36,935 bases of DNA from Listeria aquatica FSL S10-1188 (GCF_000525795.1 NZ_AOCG01000019.1:1-36935), one strand, 5' to 3'. Numbered from the stretch's first letter, positions 7,700-17,489 are shown. The notes: generated by a model from the letters alone, not told the origin. Program-made: numbers and translations.

Positions 7700-8046
7700 G
7701 GGAATCCCTATTTTTATTTTCGAATGTGAATAATCGAGCAAAACTCTAGCTTAAGTCTAGCGAAGGCTTTAACTTTGTCTGCTTTAATTGTGTACAGTAA
7801 GCTATAAAAAAGCTACTAAAGAACTAAATGATTTTCAGGCGAAATAGGATAAAATGTACTGTATACAGAACTTATTCTAGTTTAATAATTTTTCTTATAG
7901 TGTTTGCGCAAAAAGACTTTGTAGTGAGATTTACCTATGATTGTGAAAAGGAGAACAACCACTAGCGGTTTGTTTCGGTTTTTTTCACAATCTTTGCAAG
8001 CGCTTGAAAAAGACATGTAAAACGCAAAAAAAAGGAGGGGAAAAGG
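7700..8046 (+). promoter_or_regulatory. regulatory region of the cydABCD operon
   Basis: 347 bases without a gene. A TATGAT hexamer (7935-7940) could be a -10 box with a poor -35. Immediately after it lies GATTGTGAAAA (7939-7949), whose exact inverted copy TTTTCACAATC stands at 7982-7992; each contains a TTGTGA half-site of the redox repressor Rex. In B. subtilis Rex (YdiH) binds several sites downstream of the cydA start. A CcpA-like cre follows at 7995. A ribosome site AAAGGAGGGG (8031-8040) precedes the GTG start of cydA. The first 200 bases show only A/T-rich sequence to me. Confidence 0.5.
7995..8008. promoter_or_regulatory. cre-like site (CcpA) in the cydA leader
   Basis: TGCAAGCGCTTGAA contains the perfect palindrome CAAGCGCTTG and matches the cre consensus TGWAANCGNTNWCA at all but two positions. 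A cre downstream of the promoter is known for cydABCD control by CcpA in B. subtilis, so a carbon-catabolite roadblock is plausible here. Confidence 0.5.
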
Positions 8047-9451
8047 GTGGATACTTTGTTTCTAGCCCGCTTCCAGTTCGCATCAACAACGATCTTTCAC
8101 TTTCTGTTCGTGCCGCTATCCATTGGACTTGTGTTCATGGTCGCGCTCATGCAGACGTTGTATGTTGTGAAAGGAAAAGATGTTTACAAAAGAATGTCGA
8201 AGTTTTGGGGGACACTTGTTTCTGATTAACTTCGCGGTCGGTGTCGTAACCGGGATCATCCAAGAATTCCAATTTGGGATGAACTGGTCCGATTATTCTC
8301 GTTTCGTAGGGGACGTATTTGGTGCTCCGCTAGCTATTGAAGCGCTTCTTGCTTTCTTCATGGAATCGACATTTATCGGTTTATGGATTTTTGGTTGGGA
8401 TCGCCTCGGAAAAAAACTTCATTTAGCATGTATTTGGCTTGTTTCGATTGGTACGATTCTTTCAAGCTTTTGGATTCTCGCTGCTAACTCGTTTATGCAA
8501 CATCCAGTTGGTTTCGAATTTAAAAATGGTCGTGCCGAAATGAATGACTTTTGGGCACTTATCACGAATGGTCAGCTACTCGTTGAATTCCCGCACGTTA
8601 TTTTTGGTGCGTTCGCAACAGGAGCTTTCTTCGTTGCAGGGATCAGTGCTTATAAAATGCTTAAAAAGGAAGATACAAACTTCTTCAAACGCTCTTTCCA
8701 AGTAGCGCTTGTACTTGCCATCATTGGCGGATTTGGTACAGCATTCAGCGGTCACTCGCAAGCACAATACTTGGTCAAAACGCAACCAATGAAAATGGCT
8801 GCAACAGAAGGCGTTTGGGAGGATACTGCGGATCCTGCCCCATGGACAGCGATTGCCGGTATTGACGTAGATAACCGCAAAAATACGTGGTCAATTGAAA
8901 TTCCATATGCGCTAAGTTTCCTATCTTACTCTACATTAAGTGGTTCAGTAGAAGGGATGAATACACTTCAAGCGCAATATGAACAACAATATGGACCTGG
9001 CGATTATATTCCACCAGTGCGCACTTCATTCTGGAGCTTCCGTATCATGGTTGCTGCTGGAATGCTAATGATTCTTTTCGCACTGATTGGTGTTGTACTT
9101 GCATGGCGCAAGAAACTCGAAAATGCGAAATGGTACTTGCGTCTAATGGTTCCAATGCTATTCTTCCCGTTCTTAGCTAACTCGATGGGATGGATTATGA
9201 CAGAAATTGGACGTCAGCCTTGGGTTGTTTTCGGGTATCAAAAGACGGCAGATGCTGTTTCACCAAACGTTTCAGCTGGTTCATTGCTCTTCTCGATTAT
9301 CGCCTTCTCAACGATTTACTCAATCTTATTGATTGTTTTAGTATACTTATTTATTCGCGAAATCAAAAAAGGACCTTATGGTGAGAAGAAACAAGAAAAA
9401 GTTTCCGTCGATCCATTTGATAAAGGGGGCGACGAAATTGTCACTGAATGA
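8047..9451 (+). CDS. cydA: cytochrome bd ubiquinol/menaquinol oxidase subunit I, frameshifted in this sequence
   Basis: GTG start at 8047 behind AAAGGAGGGG. Removing one G from the G5 run at 8207-8211 (TGG GGA CAC expected) gives 467 residues, the normal CydA length. Landmarks: the haem b595 ligand His near residue 18 (FHFLFVPLSIGL), HPVGFEFKNGRAEMNDF, and EIGRQPWVVFG; the short Q-loop is the form seen in Firmicutes. It oxidises menaquinol and reduces O2 with haems b558, b595 and d in the membrane. First gene of cydABCD; the stop overlaps the start of cydB by 14 bases. In a gene this conserved the extra G is almost certainly an artefact. Confidence 0.9.
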
Positions 9452-10451
9452 GCTATGGTTTCTGTTGATCGCTGTTTTGTTCGTCGGATTTTTCTTCCTT
9501 GAAGGATTTGACTTCGGCGTCGGAATGTCTACGCGCTTTATGGCAAGAAACGACTTAGAACGACGCGTTCTAGTAAACACGATTGGCCCGTTCTGGGATG
9601 CCAATGAAGTTTGGTTACTAACAGCAGGTGGTGCAATCTTTGCTGCTTTTCCGAACTGGTATGCGACAATGTTTAGCGGTTACTACATTCCGTTTGTCGT
9701 TCTACTGCTTGCACTCATTGCACGTGGTGTTTCGTTTGAGTTCCGCCATCAAAAAGCAAGTGCTGCTTGGCGTAATTTCTGGGACTGGATGGTTTTTGTC
9801 GGCAGTATTTTACCGCCTTTCCTATTCGGCGTTTTATTCGCCAGCTTGATTCAAGGTATGCCAATTAACCATGATATGAACATGCACGCTGGTTTCTTCG
9901 ATTACATTACAGTCTTCTCCGTTTGGGGTGGTATAACTGTAACAATGCTGTGCTTGCTTCATGGTTTGATGTTTATTACAATTCGTACAGAAAATGAGAT
10001 TCAGGAACGAGCTCGCCGAATGGCTAAACGGGTTTGGTGGATCACGATCCCCGTACTAGTTGTCTTCGTAGTGATGGCGTTCTTCTTCTCGGATATTTTC
10101 CAAGCGCGTCCTGTGCTTGTTCCGCTAATGATTGCGGTCGTCGTTGTGATGTACGTGCTTTCAGCAGTGTTCTTGTGGAAAGGTCGCGACGGATTGGCCT
10201 TTGCTTTCGGAGGACTGGGTATTGCAATTACCGTTGCAACACTTTTCGTCGGCTTATTCCCACGTGTAATGATCAGTTCGATTGATTCAGCATTTGATTT
10301 GACCATCTATAATGCGGCATCGGGAAATTACTCTTTGACCGTGATGACGATTGTAGCGGTGACGTTGTTGCCGTTTGTGCTCGGCTATCAAATCTGGAGT
10401 TACTATGTTTTCCGTAAACGCGTTTCGAGTAAGGAGAAAATGACGTATTAA
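9438..10451 (+). CDS. cydB: cytochrome bd oxidase subunit II
   Basis: TTG start at 9438 inside the end of cydA, with AAAGGGGG just upstream; 337 residues (MSLNELWFLLIAVLFVG...), the usual Firmicute CydB length. Typical features: FFFLEGFDFGVG, GPFWDANEVWLLTAGGAIFAAFP, and about eight membrane helices. It forms the heterodimer with CydA and stabilises the haem sites. Its TAA shares an A with the ATG of the next gene, so all four cyd genes are translationally linked. Confidence 0.95.
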   Translation: MSLNELWFLLIAVLFVGFFFLEGFDFGVGMSTRFMARNDLERRVLVNTIGPFWDANEVWLLTAGGAIFAAFPNWYATMFSGYYIPFVVLLLALIARGVSFEFRHQKASAAWRNFWDWMVFVGSILPPFLFGVLFASLIQGMPINHDMNMHAGFFDYITVFSVWGGITVTMLCLLHGLMFITIRTENEIQERARRMAKRVWWITIPVLVVFVVMAFFFSDIFQARPVLVPLMIAVVVVMYVLSAVFLWKGRDGLAFAFGGLGIAITVATLFVGLFPRVMISSIDSAFDLTIYNAASGNYSLTVMTIVAVTLLPFVLGYQIWSYYVFRKRVSSKEKMTY

Positions 10452-12175
10452 TGGGAAAAGATCTATTTAAATATAAAGGTATTAAAAAAATACTAGCGAT
10501 TTTAGCTGTACTCACCTTGATTCAAGGCGCAGCAATTATCGTCTTGGCTCGTGCCCTCGCCGATGCAGTGACAGACCTGTTTCACGGCGAGGCACTTTCC
10601 TCTGTGGCGTTACAAATGTTCCTCTTTACCGGGGCGTATTTTGTACGTCATTTTTTAAATGTCTGGAAAAAGGGGATTGTCTACCGCTATGCCGCGGAAA
10701 CAGGAAAGCGCATGCGTGAAGAACTTCTTAGCAATCTATTCGTTCTTGGTCCGCGCTTTACCCGCGCCGAAGGAACAGGAAAAATTGTGACCATGGTCAT
10801 GGAAGGCGTACAAGATTTTAGACGCTTCATCGAACTTTTCTTGCCTAAATTTATGAACATGGCCATCATCCCAGCGATGATTTGGATTTACGTGCTTACG
10901 CAAAACGGAACGTCAGCTTTCATATTATTTGTAACTTTCCCAATCCTCATCCTTTTCCTTATTATTTTGGGATTAGCGGCCAAAAAGCAAGCCGATTCGC
11001 AGTTTGAATCTTACCGGATTTTGTCGAACCATTTTGTTGATTCGCTAAAAGGGCTTGAAACCTTGAAATATCTTGGCTTGAGCCATAGTCATGAAAAAAG
11101 CATCCGGGGGACGAGTGCAAGATACAGACGAGCGACGATGCGCACACTCCGGGTGGCCTTTCTATCTTCCTTTGCGCTCGATTTCTTTACGATGCTTTCG
11201 ATTGCGATTGTGGCGCTATTCCTTGGGCTGGGCTTGATTAATGGCACTATCACGCTTTATGTGGCATTAGCAATTTTGATTTTAGCACCGGAATATTTCC
11301 TTCCCGTTCGAGAACTGGGGACGGATTACCATGCGACGCTTGACGGGCAGGATGCAGGTCGGAATATCCAAGCGATTATTGATCGAGGCGAAGAAGAAAA
11401 AGCGGCGAATCCTGGCGAATCTGCGGATGCTTACGGAGAAGATACTCGTTTTGCGATGCAGGGGATTTCTGTGCGGCATGACAGTGCTGAAACCGCATCG
11501 CTTGCTGGGGCTGATTTTGAAGTGAAAGGCTATGAAAAAATTGGTATTATCGGTGCAACAGGTGCCGGAAAATCCACGATGATTGACATTTTGAGCGGCT
11601 TTTTGGCACCGACAGAAGGGCACTTTGAAATGGATGATAAAAAACAAGTGCAGCTTTCGGATGCAGCTTGGCAGGAGCAAGTGACCTACATTCCACAGCA
11701 TCCGTATTTATTCCACGGGACAATCGCTTCGAACATCAAGTTTTACCATCCGGATTCCACGCAAGAAGAAGTGGAACGTGCAGCGGATGCGGCAGGTCTT
11801 ACGAGTGTTGTAGCCAGTTTAGACGCTGGGTACGAAACGGTCGTTGGGGAAGCAGGACGGACACTTAGCGGCGGCCAGGAACAGCGGACTGCGCTTGCAC
11901 GAGCATTTTTGTCGAATCGAAAAGTAGTACTACTTGACGAACCAACGGCGCATCTTGATATTGAAACGGAAGCGGAGTTAAAGGCGCCGATGTTAGAACT
12001 TTTCAAGAATCGGCTCGTTTTCTTAGCAACGCATAGACTGCACTGGATGCTTGAGATGGACCGAATCATTGTGCTCGATAAGGGGCAAATTGTCGAGACA
12101 GGGACACATGATGAGTTGCTTGCGAGAAAAGGGTTTTACTACAAGCTAGTAAAAGCTCAGTTGGAGGAGATATAA
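10451..12175 (+). CDS. cydC: thiol-reductant ABC exporter subunit CydC (first ABC gene)
   Basis: 574 residues with six N-terminal membrane helices (roughly 1-310) and a C-terminal ATPase: Walker A GATGAGKST near 368-376, signature LSGGQEQ near 471, Walker B VVLLDEPTAHLD near 492, and an H-loop (ATHRLHW). With the next gene it forms the CydDC-type heterodimer needed to assemble cytochrome bd; in E. coli it exports cysteine and glutathione. Naming is confusing: Firmicute annotation calls this first gene cydC although it corresponds to E. coli CydD. Start ATG overlaps the cydB stop. Confidence 0.9.
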   Translation: MGKDLFKYKGIKKILAILAVLTLIQGAAIIVLARALADAVTDLFHGEALSSVALQMFLFTGAYFVRHFLNVWKKGIVYRYAAETGKRMREELLSNLFVLGPRFTRAEGTGKIVTMVMEGVQDFRRFIELFLPKFMNMAIIPAMIWIYVLTQNGTSAFILFVTFPILILFLIILGLAAKKQADSQFESYRILSNHFVDSLKGLETLKYLGLSHSHEKSIRGTSARYRRATMRTLRVAFLSSFALDFFTMLSIAIVALFLGLGLINGTITLYVALAILILAPEYFLPVRELGTDYHATLDGQDAGRNIQAIIDRGEEEKAANPGESADAYGEDTRFAMQGISVRHDSAETASLAGADFEVKGYEKIGIIGATGAGKSTMIDILSGFLAPTEGHFEMDDKKQVQLSDAAWQEQVTYIPQHPYLFHGTIASNIKFYHPDSTQEEVERAADAAGLTSVVASLDAGYETVVGEAGRTLSGGQEQRTALARAFLSNRKVVLLDEPTAHLDIETEAELKAPMLELFKNRLVFLATHRLHWMLEMDRIIVLDKGQIVETGTHDELLARKGFYYKLVKAQLEEI

Positions 12176-13918
12176 TGCTTAAAAACAGTTGGATAGGTCC
12201 TTATATCAAAGAAAATCTCAGACTGTTTATTCTCGTTACCTCACTCGGCGTACTCACGTTTGCAGCAGGTGCAGCTTTGATGTTTACATCGGGTCACTTG
12301 ATTTCAAAGTCTTCCTTGATGCCGGAGTCGATCATGGCTGTTTACGTATCTACCGTTGGGGTGCGCGCTTTCGGGATCATGCGCTCCGTTTCTCGTTACG
12401 TCGAACGACTTTCGAGCCACTCGCTTGTTTTAAAAAATTTTGGAGAAAATGCGCGTCAGACTCTACCGCATTCTAGAACCGCAGGCGCTACTAATTAAGT
12501 CGCGCTACCGGACCGGGGATATTTTGGGCTTGCTTGCGGATGACATTGAACATCTGCAAAACTTTTACTTAACAACGATGTTCCCTGCGGTTGTGAGTGT
12601 GGTACTTTATGCCGGCGTTCTCATCGCACTGGGTGCTTTCTCCATTTCGTTCGCCATTTTGATGCTCATTTTGATCGGCTTGCTCGTTTTTGTTTTACCT
12701 TGGCTCTCTCTGCTTTATGCGAGAGGGAAAAATGCCTACTTAAAGCAGGGAAGAAACGGGCTTTACAATCAGTTTACCGATGCTGTTTTTGGGCTAAGTG
12801 ACTGGATGTTTAGCGGACGAGAAAAAAGCTTCATCAAGGGGTATGAAAAAGATGAGAGAGATCTGTTAAAAGTGGAAACGAAGCAGTTTCACTTCGTCAA
12901 TTGGCGGGACTTTTTCAGCCAATTGATTGTCGGGGCGACGGTTGTTGTGATGGTTTACTGGAGTGCCGGACAAGCTCAGGACGGGGTGTTTGATGGAACC
13001 TTCATTGCAGCTTTTGTATTAGCCATTATGTCGCTTGGCGAGGCTTTTGTGCCAGTTTCAAGCGCGGTCAGTGATAAATCGCTTTATCAAGATTCACTTG
13101 ATCGACTAGACAAAATTGAAGATCCGAGTCTGCCTGATTTTGAACATGAGCTTGAACAAAATGTGCGTATCGAAACGAAGAGCGTAGCATTTGAAGCTCG
13201 GGGACTCTCGTTCCAGTATAATGAAAAAAGCCCATTTGTTTTGAATCAGTTTGATTTTAAGCTTGCGCAAGGGGAAAAAGTGGCGATGATCGGGCGAAGT
13301 GGAACCGGGAAGTCTACTTTTTTGGAACTTGTGCAGGGGGCTCTTACGCCGACGAGCGGTGAAGTGTTGATGAATGACGTTAAAGTGGAAGAAATTCGAC
13401 CGCAGATGGCAGAAGTCGTTTCGATGCTCAATCAAAAGGCACATTTGTTTAGCACATCGGTGCTAAACAATATCCGGATGGGGAATCAGGATGCGACGGA
13501 TGAGGAAGTGTATGAGGCGGCACGTCAAGTTAAGATGCATGACTTCATTATGAGCATGCCAGATGGCTATCAAACGCAAATGACTGAGATGGGAGCGCGC
13601 TTTTCTGGCGGGGAACGTCAAAGGATTGCGCTCGCTCGGATTCTTTTGCAAGATACGCCGATTGTTATTTTGGATGAGCCAACGGTTGGGCTAGACCCCA
13701 TTACTGAACGAGAGCTTTTGCAAACGATTTTTGAGGCGCTCGAAGGGAAATCAGTCATTTGGGTGACACATCACTTAGTTGGAGCAGAAAAAATGGATAC
13801 GGTCGTTTTCCTTGAGGAAGGTTCGATTTTGATGCAAGGGACGCATGCGGAACTTATGGCAAGTGAGCCGCGTTATCGCAGGCTTTATGAGCTGGACCGA
13901 CCAATCAAATTGAATTAA
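12175..13918 (+). CDS. cydD: thiol-reductant ABC exporter subunit CydD, frameshifted in this sequence
   Basis: ATG at 12175 overlaps the cydC stop (GGAGGAGATATAATG). Removing one A from the A6 run at 12432-12437 restores SLVLKILEKMRVRLYRILEP and gives 580 residues. Six membrane helices are followed by an ATPase with GRSGTGKST, FSGGERQRIALAR and IVILDEPTVGLD, plus the H-loop (WVTHHLVG). Partner of CydC. An A6 run is shorter than most error-prone runs in this window, but the direction (+1) is the same. Ends the operon; a strong terminator follows 11 bases later. Confidence 0.9.
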
Positions 13919-13929
13919 AATGGCAAGGT

Positions 13930-13976
13930 GGAGCTTTTGCAGTGAGTTTATCTCGGTGCAAAAGCTCCTTTTTTGG
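13930..13976 (+). terminator. terminator of cydABCD
   Basis: Perfect 12-bp stem GGAGCTTTTGCA / TGCAAAAGCTCC (13930-13941, 13957-13968) followed by TTTTTT. Confidence 0.9.
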
Positions 13977-13982
13977 TATAAT
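13972..13982 (+). promoter_or_regulatory. extended -10 promoter of the gluconokinase gene
   Basis: TTTGGTATAAT with TGG directly before TATAAT (13977-13982) is an extended -10 element; no clear -35 is seen because the region is the tail of the cyd terminator. The start codon lies 24 bases downstream. Confidence 0.55.
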
Positions 13983-14006
13983 GGTGCCAGAAACGAGGGA
14001 TGAGAC

Positions 14007-15515
14007 ATGAGTGAATTTGTAATGGGCGTTGATATTGGTACGTCTAGTACGAAGGCAGTGCTTTTTACTGAACAAGGCCAAGTTGTTAATCGGTGTGCGA
14101 TTTCTTATCAAATGAAAACGGATACGCGCGGAAAAGCTGAACTCGATCCAGAACAGGTTTTTGAAGCTGTTTGTGGCGCAATTCGTGGGGTCATGTTAGA
14201 AAGCAAGGTAGATAAAAATGAAATTTTGGCGGTATCTTTTAGTGCGGCAATGCACAGCTTGATACTGGTAGATGAAACTGGAAAGCCGCTCACGAAGTGT
14301 ATCACTTGGGCTGATGGAAGAAGTTCAGGGGCACTTAAACGGATGAAGCAAAAGTTTGATCTGGAGGCACTTTATCAAAAAACGGGCACGCCGATTCATG
14401 CGATGAGTCCATTTGCAAAATTATGTTGGTTGCAGGAAACGGAACCAGAAAAAGTCAAGCTAGCTATGCGAATTTGTGGCATTAAAAGCTATGTACTATA
14501 TCGCTTTTTTGGAGAATGGGTCATTGATGCCTCTCTTGCGTCTGGTTCTGGTTTGTTTGACCCAGTTACAATGGAATGGGAACCGCTGGCGCTTAATTTA
14601 GTGAATATTCCAGAAGGCAAGCTTCCCGAGGTGGTTTCAGAAAGCCATCAACTTACAGGGCTTTCTGAAGCCTCGGGGGAGAAGCTACTTCTTAACGTGG
14701 ATACCCCATTTGTGATAGGGGCAAATGATGGTTCGCTCGCCAATCTTGGCATCCAAGCTCTTGGTGAATCAGATGTCACGGTGACCGTTGGAACGAGCGG
14801 AGCGGTTCGGAAGATTGGGCATTCTTTCTTGCCAGATGAGCATGGAAGAACTTTTTGTTACCGATTGACGGACGGGTATTTTGTGCGTGGCGGAGCTGTG
14901 AATAATGGTGGGAAAATTGTGGAGTGGGCGCTTGAACAGCTTGCGCCACGTGCGATCCGTAATGAACGTGACTATGAAAAGCTGATGGAGCAAGCGGGAG
15001 AAATTCCACTTGGTGCGGAAGGTTTGCTATTTTTGCCTTATCTTTTGGGCGAACGGGCACCTTACTGGACGGATGATATTCGTGGGGCTTTCCTCGGTCT
15101 ATCAGAGAGCCATACGCGTGCGCACATGGTTCGTGCAGTTGTTGAGGGTGTCACGCTAAACCTATATAGTGTTTATCAAGAAATTCAAGCGGAAGGTGAC
15201 GTTTTATATGTGACTGGGGGGATTGCTCAGCAAGAATTTTGGTGTCAGCTTCTTGCAGATGTGTTCGGGCATGAAGTGCGAGTTCCGCATACGGTTGAAG
15301 GCTCAAGTCTCGGAGCGGCAATTATCGCGCTAGAGGCTTTTGGGAAAATCCAAGGGTTTAAACTGGACGCAGAACCGGAAATCACGGCGCGTTTTTTCCC
15401 GGATCCCAAACGGCACGAACGTTACCTAGCTTGGCATGCTGTCTTTGCGGAAGCGGCAGAAGCGCTCATGGCAAGTAATCGACGTATAATTGAATGGCTA
15501 AATGAAGACGAGTAG
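14007..15515 (+). CDS. gntK: gluconokinase (FGGY carbohydrate kinase)
   Basis: 502 residues from the ATG at 14007 behind GGGATGAG. FGGY-family landmarks: N-terminal phosphate loop GVDIGTSSTKAV (8-19), ITWADGRSS, and C-terminal GANDGSLANLG, VGTSGAVRK and YVTGGIAQQEFW. Closest recalled relatives are GntK of B. subtilis and lmo2712 of L. monocytogenes, which sit in the same place. It phosphorylates gluconate to 6-phosphogluconate for the pentose phosphate pathway. No permease or regulator lies beside it, so uptake must come from elsewhere. Other FGGY sugars (xylulose, glycerol) are less likely but not excluded. Confidence 0.85.
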   Translation: MSEFVMGVDIGTSSTKAVLFTEQGQVVNRCAISYQMKTDTRGKAELDPEQVFEAVCGAIRGVMLESKVDKNEILAVSFSAAMHSLILVDETGKPLTKCITWADGRSSGALKRMKQKFDLEALYQKTGTPIHAMSPFAKLCWLQETEPEKVKLAMRICGIKSYVLYRFFGEWVIDASLASGSGLFDPVTMEWEPLALNLVNIPEGKLPEVVSESHQLTGLSEASGEKLLLNVDTPFVIGANDGSLANLGIQALGESDVTVTVGTSGAVRKIGHSFLPDEHGRTFCYRLTDGYFVRGGAVNNGGKIVEWALEQLAPRAIRNERDYEKLMEQAGEIPLGAEGLLFLPYLLGERAPYWTDDIRGAFLGLSESHTRAHMVRAVVEGVTLNLYSVYQEIQAEGDVLYVTGGIAQQEFWCQLLADVFGHEVRVPHTVEGSSLGAAIIALEAFGKIQGFKLDAEPEITARFFPDPKRHERYLAWHAVFAEAAEALMASNRRIIEWLNEDE

Positions 15516-15578
15516 CGTTTATGAACGAGTGTTTTTGGGGATAGGTAGGTAAGTCAATTAGAAATGAGGTTTTGTCTT

Positions 15579-15677
15579 ATGAACCGAAAAATTGTTTGGA
15601 TTGCCTTGATTTTGATCGGGATTTGCTTGCTCGGAACCATTGCAGCAACGCTTGTTAGTGTATATTTAGCGGTGTGA
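15579..15677 (+). CDS. 32-residue single-pass membrane peptide
   Basis: ATG at 15579 behind ATGAGGT, 63 bases after the gluconokinase stop. The product (MNRKIVWIALILIGICLLG, then TIAATLVSVYLAV) is almost entirely one hydrophobic helix with a basic N-terminus. It might be a membrane micro-protein or a type I toxin-like peptide; no antisense RNA is evident. The SRP RNA promoter starts about 20 bases after its stop. No family recognised. Confidence 0.5.
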   Translation: MNRKIVWIALILIGICLLGTIAATLVSVYLAV

Positions 15678-15697
15678 AAATTAAATAGAGATTTTAC

Positions 15698-15726
15698 TTG
15701 TGTTTTTTTACTAAAAAAGATACACT
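15698..15726 (+). promoter_or_regulatory. promoter of the SRP RNA
   Basis: TTGTGT (15698-15703), a 17-base spacer and TACACT (15721-15726) predict initiation near 15733. This is about 40 bases before the mature RNA and matches the precursor leader known for B. subtilis scRNA. The leader contains a GAGTCC / GGACTC hairpin (15734-15754). Confidence 0.6.
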
Positions 15727-15772
15727 ATTAGTTGAGTCCTTTTCGTAAGGACTCCTAAATTATGGTAGCAAA

Positions 15773-16046
15773 TTTGCCGTGCTAGACGGGGAGATAGCGG
15801 CGCCCTGTAACCCGCAATCCGCTCTAGCGGGGTTGAATTCCTCAACTGAGGCTTATATCTGTTTGGTCAGCCTTTGACACGTGGTGTTGACGATTTGGTC
15901 TTGCGCAATGGAAGCCTGTGAACCATGTCAGGTCCGGAAGGAAGCAGCATTAAGCAGTGTTCTTCTATGTGCCGCGAGGTAGCCTGATCTGAGCTAACGA
16001 TCAGAGAAGCGCAGGTGGATGTATGTCGAATTGAGGTGCACGGCGT
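15773..16046 (+). ncRNA. ffs: large (Bacillus-type) signal recognition particle RNA
   Basis: The 5' domain (GCCGTGCTAGACGGGGAG, CCCTGTAACCCGCAATCCGC) and the 3' end (GAGGTGCACGGC) pair as in B. subtilis scRNA and form the Alu-like domain. The Ffh-binding domain IV is seen around 15928 (CATGTCAGGTCCGGAAGGA, then AGCAGCATTAAGC). Length is about 274 bases, close to the 271-base mature scRNA of B. subtilis. It forms SRP with Ffh and the Alu-binding protein. Ends estimated by homology; a terminator follows at 16064. Confidence 0.95.
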
Positions 16047-16063
16047 TAAATATGATTTGATTT

Positions 16064-16095
16064 AAATCTTCTCTAGCTAGAGAAGATTTTTTATT
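16064..16095 (+). terminator. terminator of the SRP RNA
   Basis: Self-complementary AAATCTTCTCTAG / CTAGAGAAGATTT followed by TTTTATTT. Confidence 0.9.
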
Positions 16096-16243
16096 TGTTG
16101 AAAAAGCTCGGAAAAGTATTGACCTTAAGCTATTTACATTTAGTTTAATTGGATACATGTGAAGACAAATACAAAAATAATCCTCGCTATTTTGTTTTTA
16201 ATCTTTTATACTAGACTTGTAAAAAAGTAATAAGGGGGATATC

Positions 16244-16735
16244 ATGAAATTTTTAAAAAGAGGGCTTAGTCTTGTATTTGTATTTGTTTTAGCTTTAACA
16301 GTTGCGGCTTGTGGATCTGAAGAAGCGAAAACGAAGACATTTGAACTGGAAAAAAATGGAGCGACAATGGAAGTGACTTATACATACAAAGGTGACAAGG
16401 TGCTTAAACAAACGAGCAAAAATAAAATTCCTTTTTCGGCTCTAGGTGTAACAACGAAGGATCAAGCAAAAGCAAAACTACAGGCAACAGCTGATCAATA
16501 TCAAGGTATCAAAGGCTTGAAAGAAAATATTACTTACGGAGACAACGAAGTAAGTGAAACGGTTGCAATTGACTATGAAAAAGTTGATATGGACCAAGTT
16601 TCTGGTATTTCTGGTATGATGACAGAAGGAAATACTAAAAATGGGATTAGCATGGAAAAATCGGAAAAAATGCTAAAAGAGCAAGGTTTCAAAGAGAGAA
16701 AAAATAACTTAGCTAAAAAAAAGGCGCTTATGTGA
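16244..16735 (+). CDS. lipoprotein of the YehR/DUF1307 family
   Basis: 163 residues from the ATG at 16244 behind AAGGGGGAT. Signal peptide II with lipobox TVAAC, lipid-modified Cys23. The mature part (KTFELEKNGATMEVTYTYKGDKVLKQ ..., shown here only in part) has the layout of DUF1307 lipoproteins: strand-rich, with Lys-rich segments and a YEKVDMD region. Function of the family unknown; members are exported and lipid-anchored. The last eight codons run into the terminator. If the A6 run at 16699-16704 is one base too long, the protein would end at ERKIT with a TAG at 16709-16711, which looks more natural. Confidence 0.75.
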   Translation: MKFLKRGLSLVFVFVLALTVAACGSEEAKTKTFELEKNGATMEVTYTYKGDKVLKQTSKNKIPFSALGVTTKDQAKAKLQATADQYQGIKGLKENITYGDNEVSETVAIDYEKVDMDQVSGISGMMTEGNTKNGISMEKSEKMLKEQGFKERKNNLAKKKALM

Positions 16736-16754
16736 GCATAAGTGCCTTTTTTTG
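16716..16754 (+). terminator. terminator of the lipoprotein gene
   Basis: AAAAAAGGCGCTTATG / CATAAGTGCCTTTTTTT stem with a short TGAG loop; it overlaps the apparent 3' end of the coding frame. Confidence 0.85.
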
Positions 16755-16832
16755 GTTTAAGTTAGTGAAATTGTTCGCTAAAACTGTTAGAATAGAAAAT
16801 GGATTTGAATTTTGAAGTTGAGGATGAAGTTT

Positions 16833-17481
16833 ATGCAGCGCTTAAAGAAAAAAAAGAACCATAGTGATTACAAGTATTCTAGTTGTGCTTGCTGCTATAC
16901 TCTTAACTCTTGGAGTTATTTTTGGTGTATTTCAGCGTCAAGAAGTGCTGGATGAATATGATGTTGCTTATGAAATGAATGGAAAATTGTATGATGTTTT
17001 TCCAATTTCATCAACAGATATTGGACTTGATAAGAAAAAAGAAAACAAACATCTTTATTTTCGGGTAAATAGTTACTATAATCTTGAGTATTTCTTTCGG
17101 ATTGCCTACAATCAATTTGAGTTAAATAAACCATCTGCGGATAAAAGCTTCGCTGGAAAATTGGATTATCGTGTGGCAGACAATGCTTATGTGACCCAAG
17201 AAGACGTTTTTCGGACGAAAAAAGATCAATATGCAGTTTATTCTTTCCACAATAAAACGGGTAAAGAAATATACCGCTATGATCCAGAAAATACTTCAAC
17301 GGATAAGTATGTAACGAGAATCAAGCCGACGATTTTGCAAGGCTATAAAAAAAGTGATATTGCAAGTTATGATGATTTTCTTGATATCAAGAAGTTGTTC
17401 CAAGACAAACTAAACAAGAATGTAGACGTGCGTGTAGATGACGCCAAGCGCATGGTGATTTTTTCAATTAAGGATAATTAA
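16833..17481 (+). CDS. hypothetical membrane-anchored protein, frameshifted near its start
   Basis: ATG at 16833 behind GAGGAT, with an A8 run at 16848-16855 that should be A7. The corrected protein has 215 residues: basic start MQRLKKKRTIV, one membrane helix (SILVVLAAILLTLGVIFGVF), then a hydrophilic extracytoplasmic domain rich in Tyr, Lys and Asp (DEYDVAYEMNGKLYDVF ... VRVDDAKRMVIFSIKDN). Without the correction, translation from this ATG stops early and only an internal start remains. No family recognised. It probably sits outside the membrane with its N-terminus inside. Confidence 0.6.
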
Positions 17482-17489
17482 TTAAAAGA

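Noticed and set aside
8047..8229. A separate 60-residue protein at the start of cydA
   Set aside because: It is the N-terminus of CydA cut off by an extra G in the run at 8207-8211; the next frame continues the family sequence exactly.
12189..12476. Alternative frame inside the start of cydD
   Set aside because: No ribosome site and no recognisable protein; the real frame shows CydD transmembrane helices on both sides of the shift.
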